From contig CAYNEF010000005.1 in the NCBI GenBank assembly GCA_964396165.1, positions 1 through 64,000 of the forward strand: a stretch of 64,000 bases of DNA, written 5' to 3'. Of the stretch, positions 1 to 9,051 are shown piece after piece. Source of the DNA: CALCZU01 sp964396165. Its GTDB lineage: Bacteria; Bdellovibrionota; FAC87; UBA2466. The position numbers and the translations under genes are program-made. Under the pieces are notes generated by a model. That model saw only the letters and a program-made list of their open reading frames with translations, had not been told where the DNA came from and did no database searches. Every line of letters starts with the position of its first letter. Position 1 is the first letter of the stretch.

Positions 1-1937
1 TGTTTAGTTTCACACTCTATGCGATTATTCCCACAGTGTTTCTTTTTTCCATCTCAGCTTTTTATATCAAAAGCAGTTTTGATAAATGGTCGAACATTAA
101 AGTAGGCGGCACACTTCAAAAAAGTATTGATGTTGTAAGAACCTATTATGAAAACACGGAACGCAATGGCGCGCACTTTGCCAAAAAAATTGCGTTGTCT
201 CTCGGATCGGAAACGTTAAACGCAGATGATATTTTTAGAAAACTCCAAACGGCTCGGCTGGAGTATGCGCTCGATGCGGTCGAATACCACAAGGACCCCC
301 TTTCACCGAGACAGATTACCGTTGCACAAGAAAAAGCTGCGCTGATACCGCCAGCTTCTTTGGAATCTTTGCAACGAGCCTTTCAGGGACAAAACGAATG
401 CCGCGTACTCAACGTCGGGGAAGGGGAGCTTGTCCGCTGTGGCGCCTTTCTGGGTTTGGGAAAGGGCGTGATATTTGCCGACTATTTTATTCCTATCGCA
501 CTGGCCTCGCAGTTATCCGAAATCAATTTAACGTATTCAGATTACAAAACGGATAACCCGCTCAACTACCCGATTAAGTCGACTTACTTCACGATTCTAT
601 CGATGGTTACTCTGCTTATTTTATTTACTGCTACCTGGACCGGATTCTATGTAGCAAAACGACTGACGGGTCCTATCGAAGACTTGCTAAAGGGAACTGA
701 AGCAATTGCCAGAGGGGATTTAGAGCACACCATTCCAAAAAGCGGTGGAGATGAACTTGGCAAACTGATTGATTCGTTCAACTCGATGACTAGCGATTTA
801 AAACAAAATAAACGCGACATCGAAGAGACGAACGCCAATCTTAGACGCATTAACGAAGAGTTAAACCACAGAAGACGTTATACCGAAGTTTTACTCGAAA
901 GCGTGCAATCAGGCGTGATGTCGCTGGATGAGTACGGACGCATTTCTACAATCAATCAAGCGGCCATTGATTTACTCCGCATTACAGAAACAGAAGTCAT
1001 TGGAAAACCGTACTGGATCATTTTGCCTGAAGAACACCGCGCAGAATTTAGAGATCTACTTCTCGCAGTGTTTGGAACGGCAAAACCAATTCGCCGTGAA
1101 ATCCGTTTAAAAATTCCCAATAGCGAATCGACAAGCTTGCTTCTTACTTTGAGCGTATTAAGAGACGAAAGCAAAAAACAAATGGGTGTCGTGGCCGTAT
1201 TCGAAGACGTCTCTGAAATTCAGAAGATGGAAAGAATGATGGCGTGGCGTGAAGTAGCAAAGCGCATCGCCCACGAAATTAAAAATCCGCTGACACCAAT
1301 CCAGTTGTCCGTTCAAAGATTGCGCAGACGTTACCTAGACAAGATTCAGGACGATGGAACATTCGGGCAATCCACGCAGATTATTTTGACTGAAGTTGAT
1401 GCCTTAAAAAAACTGGTTGGTGAGTTCACCACCTTCTCGCGCTTGCCAGAAATTAAACAGCTGCCAGAAAATCTTAACGACGTCATTTTGGAATCATCTA
1501 ACCTGTTTAGAGCAGCCCACGAAAATATCGTGTTCAATCTTTCACTCGCTGAAGGTTTGGGAATGGTATCGCTCGATAAAGGCCAATTTAAAAGAGCCCT
1601 GATTAATTTGTTTGATAACGCTGTTGCCGCCATGGAAGGCAAAGGCACGATTACGGTGAAGACCGAGGAAGACAAAACCCATTCTCTCATCCGTTTAAGT
1701 GTGGCGGACGAAGGCTGTGGGATCGAAGAAAGCGCCTATAGCCAGCTCTTTGAACCCTATTTTTCCACCAAGCAGGGCGGTACCGGACTCGGGCTTGCCA
1801 TCGTTCAACGTATTGTGGCAGATCATGGAGGAGCAGTGCGCGTGACAGCGAACCAGCCCCGTGGGACAAAGTTTGTAATAGAACTCCCCGAAACGGTTAA
1901 AGTAATGGTCGCAAGGGAACAGGAACTAAACGCTTAA
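1..1937 (+). CDS. NtrY-like sensor histidine kinase (5' end outside window)
   Basis: Membrane sensor kinase that autophosphorylates on histidine and should phosphorylate the adjacent sigma-54 activator. The reading frame is open to the left window edge, so the GTG at 36 is probably internal and the gene starts upstream. Numbering from that GTG: end of the first membrane segment at 1-12, periplasmic sensor region to about 184, second membrane helix 185-208, HAMP about 205-258, PAS about 283-395, then HisKA with phospho-acceptor His413 in AHEIKNP. The HATPase domain shows DNAVAAM near 527, DEGCGIEE, and GGTGLGLAI near 582. The order TM-HAMP-PAS-HisKA-HATPase and an NtrX-type partner are typical of NtrY. 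The stop overlaps the next start by one base (TAATG), implying translational coupling. The signal is unknown; nitrogen sensing should not be assumed from the family name. Confidence 0.9.
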   Translation, partial: FSFTLYAIIPTVFLFSISAFYIKSSFDKWSNIKVGGTLQKSIDVVRTYYENTERNGAHFAKKIALSLGSETLNADDIFRKLQTARLEYALDAVEYHKDPLSPRQITVAQEKAALIPPASLESLQRAFQGQNECRVLNVGEGELVRCGAFLGLGKGVIFADYFIPIALASQLSEINLTYSDYKTDNPLNYPIKSTYFTILSMVTLLILFTATWTGFYVAKRLTGPIEDLLKGTEAIARGDLEHTIPKSGGDELGKLIDSFNSMTSDLKQNKRDIEETNANLRRINEELNHRRRYTEVLLESVQSGVMSLDEYGRISTINQAAIDLLRITETEVIGKPYWIILPEEHRAEFRDLLLAVFGTAKPIRREIRLKIPNSESTSLLLTLSVLRDESKKQMGVVAVFEDVSEIQKMERMMAWREVAKRIAHEIKNPLTPIQLSVQRLRRRYLDKIQDDGTFGQSTQIILTEVDALKKLVGEFTTFSRLPEIKQLPENLNDVILESSNLFRAAHENIVFNLSLAEGLGMVSLDKGQFKRALINLFDNAVAAMEGKGTITVKTEEDKTHSLIRLSVADEGCGIEESAYSQLFEPYFSTKQGGTGLGLAIVQRIVADHGGAVRVTANQPRGTKFVIELPETVKVMVAREQELNA

Positions 1938-3298
1938 TGAATAAAAAAGTACTCATTATAGATGATGAAGAAAATATCCTCACAACCCTGCGCGGGGTGC
2001 TGGAAGATGAAGGCTTCACGGTGGAATCCGCAAAAAACGGAGCGCTCGGCCTTCAAAAACTAAAGCGTTTTAATCCGGACGCCGTTTTACTGGATATCTG
2101 GATGCCGGGAGATGACGGAATCACGGTACTGGAAAAAATGAAAAAGATGGCGCCCGATCTCGGCGTCATCATGATGTCTGGCCATGGCACGGTAGAAACA
2201 GCCGTAAAAGCCATTAAACTTGGCGCGTTTGATTTTTTAGAAAAACCCATCGACTTTGACAAGACATTGCTGCTTCTCAAACATCTTTTCGAAGTACAGG
2301 AATTAAAAAACGAAAATAAATATTTACGGGAAGAATTAAAAGAAGAAGAAAAATTGATTGGTGACAGCATTGAAATGCAGCGCTTGCGCCACCTAATTTC
2401 CGTCGCAGCTCCTTCAAATGGGTGGGTCATGTTGACGGGCGAAAACGGCACCGGAAAAGAACTGGTTGCGCGCGCACTTCACCACGGCAGCCCCAGAAAT
2501 AAAAATCGTTTTGTCGCCGTAAACTGTGCAGCGATTCCGGACGAACTCATTGAAAGCGAACTTTTCGGACATGAAAAAGGATCTTTCACAGGCGCCTTCG
2601 ACAGAAAAATCGGAAAATTTGAACAGGCTAATGGCGGAACTCTTTTTCTCGATGAAGTCGGCGATATGGGTTCAAAGATGCAGGCAAAAATCTTGCGCGC
2701 GCTTCAAGAATGTTCCATCAACAGAGTCGGTGGAGACAAGTCTATAGAATTAGATCTTCGCGTAATTGCGGCTACCAATAAAGATTTAAAAAAGAGCATC
2801 AAGAATAACGAATTCCGTGAAGACTTGTATTATCGTCTAAACGTGATTCCCATCACCGTTCCCCCACTTCGTGAACGCAAAGAAGACATGAAAGAGTTAA
2901 TGGCTCACTTCTTAAAACGTTTCTCAGGCGGAAGAATCAAGGGAATCAATCAGGCAACTATTCGCCTTCTTGAATCATATCCATGGCCAGGCAATGTCAG
3001 AGAACTTAAAAACTGGGTAGAACGCGCCTGCATTCTTTCTTCAGGAGATGAAATCGATTCTTTCGAATTTGAAAGTAATTCTTCTACCGAATCCCAAATG
3101 AATGAAGATGTGTTTGATCTCGAAGACAAATCTTTGAGAAAAGCGCGCGCCACGTTTGAAAAAGAATTTATTTTGAAAATGCTGACTGAAAACGGCGGCA
3201 ATATTTCCAAGACTGCACAGGTCATCGGAGTGGAAAGAAGCCATTTGCACAAAAAGATTAAAGATTACGAAATCGACATCCAGAATGGGAGTAATTGA
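1937..3298 (+). CDS. NtrX/NtrC-family sigma-54-dependent response regulator
   Basis: Cytoplasmic transcription activator that uses ATP to open sigma-54 RNA polymerase complexes. It is 453 aa, normal for the family. The receiver domain (1-120) has the acidic DDE cluster and phospho-acceptor Asp53 in LLDIW. The AAA+ domain has Walker A GENGTGKE, the sigma-54 contact loop written GSFTGA (usual GAFTGA) and Walker B LFLDEVGD. A Fis-type helix-turn-helix (GNISKTAQVIGV) closes the C-terminus. It is co-transcribed with the kinase and overlaps ispG by one base (TGATG). Three sigma-54-like promoters elsewhere in this window (20713, 38119, 40368) are possible targets of this class of activator, but no specific link is shown. 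Confidence 0.93.
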   Translation: MNKKVLIIDDEENILTTLRGVLEDEGFTVESAKNGALGLQKLKRFNPDAVLLDIWMPGDDGITVLEKMKKMAPDLGVIMMSGHGTVETAVKAIKLGAFDFLEKPIDFDKTLLLLKHLFEVQELKNENKYLREELKEEEKLIGDSIEMQRLRHLISVAAPSNGWVMLTGENGTGKELVARALHHGSPRNKNRFVAVNCAAIPDELIESELFGHEKGSFTGAFDRKIGKFEQANGGTLFLDEVGDMGSKMQAKILRALQECSINRVGGDKSIELDLRVIAATNKDLKKSIKNNEFREDLYYRLNVIPITVPPLRERKEDMKELMAHFLKRFSGGRIKGINQATIRLLESYPWPGNVRELKNWVERACILSSGDEIDSFEFESNSSTESQMNEDVFDLEDKSLRKARATFEKEFILKMLTENGGNISKTAQVIGVERSHLHKKIKDYEIDIQNGSN

Positions 3299-4362
3299 TG
3301 GAAGCATTAAAGATCAACCGCAGAAAAACACGTGTCATCAATGTCGGTGGAGTTTCTATCGGGGGAGATAACCCAATCCGTATACAATCCATGACGACTC
3401 CCAAAACAGATGACGTTGTGGAAGTAGTAAAGCAGATCAAAGAACTGGAAGACGCCGGATGCGAACTTGTCCGCGTTACCGTAAACAACCAGGAATCCGC
3501 TGACGCTTTGCCTGAAATTTTAAGACAAACTCGCATTCCTGTTATCGCCGATATCCATTTCGATTACAAAATGGCGATGGAAGCGATGAAACACAATATC
3601 TCTTGTGTACGCATCAACCCTGGCAACATCGGCGCCGAATGGAAGACCATCGAAGTCGTCAATTACGCAAAAGATCGCGGCATTGCTATCCGATTAGGCG
3701 TAAATGCCGGATCACTTGAAAAACCTCTTTTAAAAAAATATGGCCATCCCACACCAGAAGCACTTGTAGAAAGCGCTTTGAACTGTATTAACTTAGTCGA
3801 ACAGCAGGGCTTTACCCAGTACAAAGTTTCCATCAAGTCATCCGATGTGATTTCCAATTTTCGCGCGTACTCGTTATTGTCGGCCCAGACAGATGCCCCG
3901 TTGCACTTAGGCGTTACAGAAGCCGGTACAAAAAATTATGGCGCTGTAAAATCTTCCGTTGGTATCGGAAGTCTTCTCATGATGGGAATTGGCGACACTA
4001 TCCGCGTTTCTTTAAGCACCGATCCGGTCGAAGAAATCAAAGTCGGTTCTTATATTTTGAAATCGCTAGGACTTAAAAACGACACCCCCGAAATCATTTC
4101 CTGCCCGAGCTGCGGCAGAGCAGATATCGACGTCTATAAACTTGCTGAAGAAGTGGAAAGACGCGCACTTGGTTTAAAGAAAAATATCAAAATTGCCGTC
4201 ATGGGTTGTGTCGTAAACGGCCCAGGTGAATCCATGGAAGCTGACATTGGAATTGCCGGCGGCAAGGGCGAAGGTTTAATCTACATGAAAGGGAAAGCGA
4301 TTAAAAAGGTTCCCGAAAGTGAAATGCTCGAATTTTTGATGCAACAAATAGAAAGAATGTAA
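3298..4362 (+). CDS. ispG: 4-hydroxy-3-methylbut-2-enyl diphosphate synthase (flavodoxin)
   Basis: Penultimate MEP-pathway enzyme: reductive conversion of methylerythritol cyclodiphosphate to HMBPP using a [4Fe-4S] cluster. The 354-aa protein is the compact bacterial form. It begins with the TIM-barrel motif IRIQSMTT and contains GVNAGSLEK. The C-terminal cluster-binding region shows Cys269 and Cys272 in SCPSCGR and Cys304 in VMGCVVNGPGE. I chose the ATG overlapping the upstream TGA; a TTG one codon earlier is also in frame. Its place in a tight string with a two-component pair and proS suggests one operon. Confidence 0.97.
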   Translation: MEALKINRRKTRVINVGGVSIGGDNPIRIQSMTTPKTDDVVEVVKQIKELEDAGCELVRVTVNNQESADALPEILRQTRIPVIADIHFDYKMAMEAMKHNISCVRINPGNIGAEWKTIEVVNYAKDRGIAIRLGVNAGSLEKPLLKKYGHPTPEALVESALNCINLVEQQGFTQYKVSIKSSDVISNFRAYSLLSAQTDAPLHLGVTEAGTKNYGAVKSSVGIGSLLMMGIGDTIRVSLSTDPVEEIKVGSYILKSLGLKNDTPEIISCPSCGRADIDVYKLAEEVERRALGLKKNIKIAVMGCVVNGPGESMEADIGIAGGKGEGLIYMKGKAIKKVPESEMLEFLMQQIERM

Positions 4363-4363
4363 A

Positions 4364-5791
4364 ATGGCAGAACGTATCACCCCCAGAGAACAAGATTTTT
4401 CCCAATGGTATTTGGATATCATCCAACAAGCCAAACTTGCAGATAATTCACCCGTAAGAGGTTGTCTTGTACTTCGCCCCAACGGCTATGCACTTTGGGA
4501 AGTGGTACAGCAGGAACTGAACAAACGCTTTAAGGAAACTGGCCACAGAAATGCTTATTTCCCAATGTTCATCCCAGAAAGTTTTTTAAATAAAGAAAAA
4601 GACCATGTCGAAGGCTTTGCCCCGCAACTTGCAGTTGTCACTCACGGTGGAGCAAAAAAGCTGGAAGAACCTTTGGTGGTTCGCCCCACTTCTGAAACCA
4701 TCATCAACTACATGTACGCGAAATGGATCAGCAGCTACCGCGATCTTCCTTTGCTTATTAACCAATGGGCAAACGTAGTCAGATGGGAATTAAGAACTCG
4801 CCCGTTTTTGAGAACCATGGAATTTTTATGGCAAGAAGGCCATACCTGTCATGAGACAGAAGACGATGCGCGCAAAGAAACATTGAAGATGCTCGATGTG
4901 TATATGGCATTTGCCAGAGATATCTTTGCCGTACCTGTTATTCCGGGAAGAAAAACGGAAAGCGAAAAATTTGCTGGAGCAGAAGAAACTTATTGTCTGG
5001 AAGCAATGATGCAAGACAAAAAGGCGCTTCAGGCAGCTACGTCTCATTACTTCGGCCAGAAATTTGCGAAAGTTTTTGAAATCCGCTTTCAAGATCGTAC
5101 AAGCAAAATGCAGTACGTATATCAAACGAGCTGGGGAATCAGTTGGAGAATTTTGGGCGCCCTTATCATGACCCATTCGGATGATCAGGGTCTTGTGCTT
5201 CCACCAAAGGCTGCTCCTACTCCGATTGTGATTATTCCGATTCTTTTAAAGAACAAAGACAATTCAGAAGTACTTGCAGCATCCAATAAAATTAAAGAAG
5301 CGCTTTCTACTCAATACAATGTGGAATTGGATGATCGCATTGAGCATAGTCCTGGTTACAAATACAACGAATATGAAGTAACCGGGATTCCTTTGCGCAT
5401 TGAAGTCGGGCCGAGAGATCTCGCAAACAATATTTGCGTATTTGCTCGCCGAGATGGGGTAAAAACCCAGGTAAAACTGGATAACGTGCTGGAAGAAGCG
5501 ACCAAAACGCTTAATGAATTCCAAAAAGTACTCTACGAAAAAGCATACGAACGGATGACTTCGAATACGTTTATCGAAAACGATTATTCTGTATTCAAAG
5601 ACAAACTTGAAAAACAACCAGGCTTTTATCAAATGCATTGGTGTGGTTCTGCTGCTTGTGAAGAAAAAGTGAAGATCGATACCAAGGCGACCATCCGGTG
5701 CATTCCCTTCGCTCAAATACGTGAAGCAGGTAAGTGTATCGCATGCAACGCAGAGTCATCCGGTCGCGTCATCTTCGCAAAAAACTACTGA
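4364..5791 (+). CDS. proS: Prolyl-tRNA synthetase, archaeal/eukaryote-like type
   Basis: Class II aminoacyl-tRNA synthetase charging tRNA-Pro. At 475 aa it lacks the large editing insertion of the E. coli-type enzyme. It opens with the short N-terminus typical of the archaeal/eukaryotic-like group (FSQWYLDII). Motif 2 is around RWELRTRPFLRTMEF. An anticodon-binding domain follows. The C-terminal zinc-type domain shows CGSAAC and CIAC and ends in a terminal Tyr. It starts one base after the ispG stop, so it is probably in the same operon. Absence of the INS editing domain predicts that any mischarged Ala-tRNA-Pro would need trans editing; no candidate editor is visible here. Confidence 0.96.
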   Translation: MAERITPREQDFSQWYLDIIQQAKLADNSPVRGCLVLRPNGYALWEVVQQELNKRFKETGHRNAYFPMFIPESFLNKEKDHVEGFAPQLAVVTHGGAKKLEEPLVVRPTSETIINYMYAKWISSYRDLPLLINQWANVVRWELRTRPFLRTMEFLWQEGHTCHETEDDARKETLKMLDVYMAFARDIFAVPVIPGRKTESEKFAGAEETYCLEAMMQDKKALQAATSHYFGQKFAKVFEIRFQDRTSKMQYVYQTSWGISWRILGALIMTHSDDQGLVLPPKAAPTPIVIIPILLKNKDNSEVLAASNKIKEALSTQYNVELDDRIEHSPGYKYNEYEVTGIPLRIEVGPRDLANNICVFARRDGVKTQVKLDNVLEEATKTLNEFQKVLYEKAYERMTSNTFIENDYSVFKDKLEKQPGFYQMHWCGSAACEEKVKIDTKATIRCIPFAQIREAGKCIACNAESSGRVIFAKNY

Positions 5792-5908
5792 TATCAAGTA
5801 GTAATCCAAATTGATTTCTTGCGACTAAATTTCACGGCTTCGGTCTGTCCGATATGGTATTCTTATATTTAAGGGCCCAATCAAGAGCTCCTAACCCCCC
5901 AAAAATAT

Positions 5909-6568
5909 ATGAATCACAAAAAGATAGTTTTCTTTCTAGCGTTGTTTTGTATCCCGTTGTTTGCCGCTGAACAGGCGCCGAAAAAAGAAGCAGCACCAGC
6001 AAAGAGCACTGCAGGTTTTGCCACAGAAGATAGTTACATCGATGTGAGCGAAGCCATCCGAAGCAGACAGTACGTAAGAAGAGCGATTCTTTCTTCTGTC
6101 GTAAAAAACACTTCGCGCTTTTCCTTTCAACGTCCCTATTTCAACCACTTGATGGGTTACAACGCTATTTTTCAGCGCAATACACAAGCTTTCACAAAAT
6201 ACCAATCGGGACTGCAGGGAGTTTCGCTGGGTTATATTTTAGAAAACGGTCTAGCAGTAGAAGGCGGCTTGGAATTTTCCGCAGTCAGTAACGCTTTTGC
6301 TGGGTTTAGATATATTTACAGACCTGAAAAACTCACCCTTTGGCCTTTTTTAGGTTTGGGCGCTGGAACTGAAATAAATTTTATTAACTTTGCGGATGTT
6401 CCCCCAGAAGCAAAAACCTACACGGGATCCAAACAGATGGGTTTTGTCACGTTGGGCCTTCTTGTTCCAGTAGTAGATGTGGGGATTAAAGCAGAAGTTC
6501 GCGGAGTATTTTACGGTCTATCACGTCTTTCGCTAGTAACAGGAATTGGCGTAATCATATTCCTTTAG
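5909..6568 (+). CDS. Exported protein with barrel-like C-terminal half, unknown function
   Basis: A 219-aa protein with a clear signal peptide (FFLALFCIPLFAAEQ), a Lys/Ala-rich linker, then a glycine- and aromatic-rich region with alternating hydrophobic residues, as in outer-membrane beta-barrels. No named family is recognised. The C-terminal ~130 residues resemble the end of the convergent gene at 6565-7713: both have a repeat of VGVE/GGLEFSA-like, Y(I/V)F/Y and LVPVVDV / IVPIMDV segments and a TGIGV / PGLGM ending. No Shine-Dalgarno is seen before the ATG. Its stop interlocks with that of the opposite gene through TTAG. Confidence 0.75.
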   Translation: MNHKKIVFFLALFCIPLFAAEQAPKKEAAPAKSTAGFATEDSYIDVSEAIRSRQYVRRAILSSVVKNTSRFSFQRPYFNHLMGYNAIFQRNTQAFTKYQSGLQGVSLGYILENGLAVEGGLEFSAVSNAFAGFRYIYRPEKLTLWPFLGLGAGTEINFINFADVPPEAKTYTGSKQMGFVTLGLLVPVVDVGIKAEVRGVFYGLSRLSLVTGIGVIIFL

Positions 6569-7713
6569 AAAGACATTCCCAGGCCTGGGATCAATGTAAA
6601 GATCATCGACTTACCATTCACACCAATAAACAACTGCGAATCCATGCGGAAGCTGACGTCCATGATAGGTACGATGATGGATGCATTCGGCACGATATGG
6701 AAAGATTTATTCGGGATGCTGTCAGTCCTATCCCAATCCAGTGTCTTGTTGGCAATCGTTTCAGCAAGAGAAATTCCGAGTTCCGTTTTAAATACAATTC
6801 CCTTGTTGTTAAAGACATAGCTCACCCCGCCCATAATGGCGTTGTATGCCGACATTTCGACGCCGACTTTCATGAACAATTTGTCAACGAGTCGATAACC
6901 CAATTGCACGGCTATCGTACTGGAATTCCAAAGCTGTGCGCCCGTGCCTCTTGAGATCGCAGCTCCCAATCCTACTTGCGCGGTAAACGAATCTGTCTGT
7001 TCGTTATTTACTACTTCGAGAGACTGATCACTTGCGATGAAACGCGGTATTTCTGCACTGAGAAGCGGCGGCGTTTCGTCACGTGGCAATTCGTAATATT
7101 GTTTTTTGATAAAGCGGTACAACGTACGGCGGATCAAAATTTTGGAATAATATGCAGCGATTTCCGCGTTAAGTTCGTATTGGGCGGCAGTCGCAATTGC
7201 TTCTGAGTGCGCGTAGATTTGGTACGGCGTTCTTCTGTCGTACAAATACATGTCAAAATTATTGGGATGCATAACGGTGACAAATAGCAATTCTGCATTC
7301 AGTTTTGTGACAGCATCTCGAAACTGTTCGAGCGTTAAACTTTTCATCTTGTAGTCAGCGAATTGTACATTGAGATTATCGTCGTACATGCGTATACCGC
7401 GCGCGATATTGTCGGTGACTACCGTCGGATTTTGCAGAGCCGTATAATCCATCGGTGGCAAGATTACGATCTTCGCAGACTTGCCGTCTTTATCCATCAG
7501 TCGAGAAAGCAGAAGTTTTCTAGCAGCACGTTTGAATTTTGCTAGCCTTGCTTGTTCTGGAGAAACATTTTCGGCGGGTCTAAATGCAGGCGAGTTTTGT
7601 TGCGGAAAAGAATTTTCTGCAAGCACAGATCTTGTGCTGAACAAAAACGCGAAAAAATAAATTCCAAACGTCAGAATTATTTTTCGCTTCACATGTAAAT
7701 TTCGATCGTTCAT
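6565..7713 (-). CDS. Exported protein with C-terminal barrel-like domain, paralogous in part to the neighbour
   Basis: A 382-aa protein with a basic N-terminus and hydrophobic signal segment ending near SVLAENS. The N-terminal ~200 residues contain an ILPPMDYTA motif, reminiscent of periplasmic domains that bind or scaffold, but no family is assigned. The last ~150 residues are amphipathic, with YRLVDKLFMKVGVEMSA, YVFNNKG and a final MIFTLIPGLGMSF, and look like a homologue of the convergent 5909-6568 product with an added N-terminal domain. It may be an envelope assembly or surface protein. Function is not known. Confidence 0.75.
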   Translation of the reverse strand: MNDRNLHVKRKIILTFGIYFFAFLFSTRSVLAENSFPQQNSPAFRPAENVSPEQARLAKFKRAARKLLLSRLMDKDGKSAKIVILPPMDYTALQNPTVVTDNIARGIRMYDDNLNVQFADYKMKSLTLEQFRDAVTKLNAELLFVTVMHPNNFDMYLYDRRTPYQIYAHSEAIATAAQYELNAEIAAYYSKILIRRTLYRFIKKQYYELPRDETPPLLSAEIPRFIASDQSLEVVNNEQTDSFTAQVGLGAAISRGTGAQLWNSSTIAVQLGYRLVDKLFMKVGVEMSAYNAIMGGVSYVFNNKGIVFKTELGISLAETIANKTLDWDRTDSIPNKSFHIVPNASIIVPIMDVSFRMDSQLFIGVNGKSMIFTLIPGLGMSF

Positions 7714-7800
7714 GAAAAAGAGTTTTCATAATCTATTCGGCCTTTTACGTGGCTTGCTTGAAAGGTTTTAGGTAGTATTTTTAAGTATTTATTTACTGTT

Positions 7801-7829
7801 TTGACCTACCGAGACAAAAAAAGTAAATT
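7801..7829 (+). promoter_or_regulatory. Possible sigma-70 promoter for the phosphopantetheinyl transferase gene
   Basis: TTGACC (7801-7806), a 17-base spacer and TAAATT (7824-7829). It would start transcription near 7836, 13 bases before the ATG at 7849. This position argues against the in-frame TTG at 7801 as translation start. The -10 match is only partial. Confidence 0.35.
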
Positions 7830-7848
7830 GCTCGTGAATTCAAATTTT

Positions 7849-8592
7849 ATGCACTTTGCCATTTTAAATTTTGCGGACTTCTCGGTAATTGATTTAGAAT
7901 TACAAGGTCGCACGGCATCATTTGAGTCATTTTTTGTCTCAAAAAATGAGGAAAGAAAGAAAAGTTATTGGGCAGCGCGTTATGCAGCGGCTTTTTTGAT
8001 GCGCAAAGTCGGTATTGACGCCACCATAAAACACGACGCGTCATTTGGGTTTCCTGTTTTGGTAAATAAAAAGGGAGAAGTTGTCGGGTCGCATTATATC
8101 TCTTTAGCACACACAGAAAACGTCGCAATTGTAGCAATTTCCAAGCAACCGATTGGCATTGATCTCGAAAAAACCGATCGAAATGCAAAAAATGTAATCG
8201 ATAGAATTTTATCGCAAGAGGAAAAAAAACTTTTTTCAACTCTTCCAAAAAAAATTCGCGTGGATGAAACGGAAATAGAAAAATCCTTGTTATTTTGGGT
8301 GCTGAAAGAGTCGGTTGCAAAAGCATCTGGACTGGGGATGACCCGAGGCCTCGATATTTTTGAAATCAGTGATTCGAAAAAAGGAAACTACAAAACTACT
8401 GCACCAAAAGATGCTCCTCATCCATTAAATAACCCGCTATGCAAGCCATTTATCGTCGATAACTATGTGCTTTCTGTTTGCGCAAGCGAAGACTCATTCA
8501 ACGGGGGGATTTTCGGCAGATTCTTTCGCCTTCTTGATTTGAATGGGAAGTTCGAAGAGCTCGATGGACTCAAAGATAGTCAAAGCCACTGA
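7849..8592 (+). CDS. Sfp-type 4'-phosphopantetheinyl transferase
   Basis: Transfers the 4'-phosphopantetheine arm of CoA to carrier-protein serines (acyl or peptidyl carrier proteins). The diagnostic family signatures are both present: PIGIDLEKT (Mg/CoA-binding Asp-x-Glu) and WVLKESVAKASG (the W-x-x-KE-x-x-x-K motif). Length 247 aa fits the Sfp/AcpT group rather than the short AcpS. I chose ATG 7849 because a promoter-like element overlaps the earlier TTG at 7801; no Shine-Dalgarno supports either. The last ~33 residues are encoded across the 3' end of the opposite-strand gene (8494-8592) and may be a non-conserved tail. No carrier protein or synthase is nearby, so the substrate is unknown. 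Confidence 0.88.
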   Translation: MHFAILNFADFSVIDLELQGRTASFESFFVSKNEERKKSYWAARYAAAFLMRKVGIDATIKHDASFGFPVLVNKKGEVVGSHYISLAHTENVAIVAISKQPIGIDLEKTDRNAKNVIDRILSQEEKKLFSTLPKKIRVDETEIEKSLLFWVLKESVAKASGLGMTRGLDIFEISDSKKGNYKTTAPKDAPHPLNNPLCKPFIVDNYVLSVCASEDSFNGGIFGRFFRLLDLNGKFEELDGLKDSQSH

Positions 8593-8910
8593 AACGATCA
8601 TCACCGATATCACAAAAAGTTTTCCATACAATGTGACCGCCGGTGACGATGCATCTATTAAAAATAAGTAGGCAATGGAGAGCAAAGAAAGGATCAGTCC
8701 CCAAATCAAAGCCAGTGTTCTGACAAAATCAAGCTTAGTAAACAAAAGTAAGAAAAGACTTAACGGGATTGCGATGGTGATAAGCAGCAAGTGCCAGTAC
8801 TTTGCGAGAAGCGCACCCCCGGCGGGGGCAAGTCCAAACAGGGTAGGGTTGGTTACTAAGAGCGCCACCCCCTGTACCATGAGCAATATTAGACATAACA
8901 TGGACCGCAT
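8494..8910 (-). CDS. Small four-helix membrane protein, unknown function
   Basis: A 138-aa protein with about four hydrophobic helices (LCLILLMVQGVALLV, LLITIAIPLSLFLLLF, LALIWGLILSLLSIAYLFLI, LFVISVMIVSVALTIF) and a short charged C-terminal tail. No family is recognised. It overlaps the convergent phosphopantetheinyl transferase by 99 bases. A weak -10-like TACTAT lies six bases before the ATG, with no Shine-Dalgarno. Clean amphipathic topology makes it more likely real than a shadow. Confidence 0.65.
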   Translation of the reverse strand: MRSMLCLILLMVQGVALLVTNPTLFGLAPAGGALLAKYWHLLLITIAIPLSLFLLLFTKLDFVRTLALIWGLILSLLSIAYLFLIDASSPAVTLYGKLFVISVMIVSVALTIFESIELFELPIQIKKAKESAENPPVE

Positions 8911-9051
8911 AGGTAAATAGTACCCCCCCGAACCCTTAAAAACTAGGATGTTTTCAATAGGATATAAGCTATGTTATCGATATAGTTTATACTAGGGCGC
9001 GGATTGCAGGGATGCTTTTAGCTGAAAAAATAGCCCAAGAAAGATTTTATA

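Noticed and set aside
7801..7848. TTG 7801 as start of the phosphopantetheinyl transferase
   Set aside because: A promoter-like TTGACC-17-TAAATT overlaps this segment and the following ATG at 7849 matches the expected fold start.
8500..8592. Frameshift or fusion at the C-terminus of the phosphopantetheinyl transferase
   Set aside because: The tail is short, unremarkable and antisense to a membrane-protein gene; simple convergent overlap explains it.
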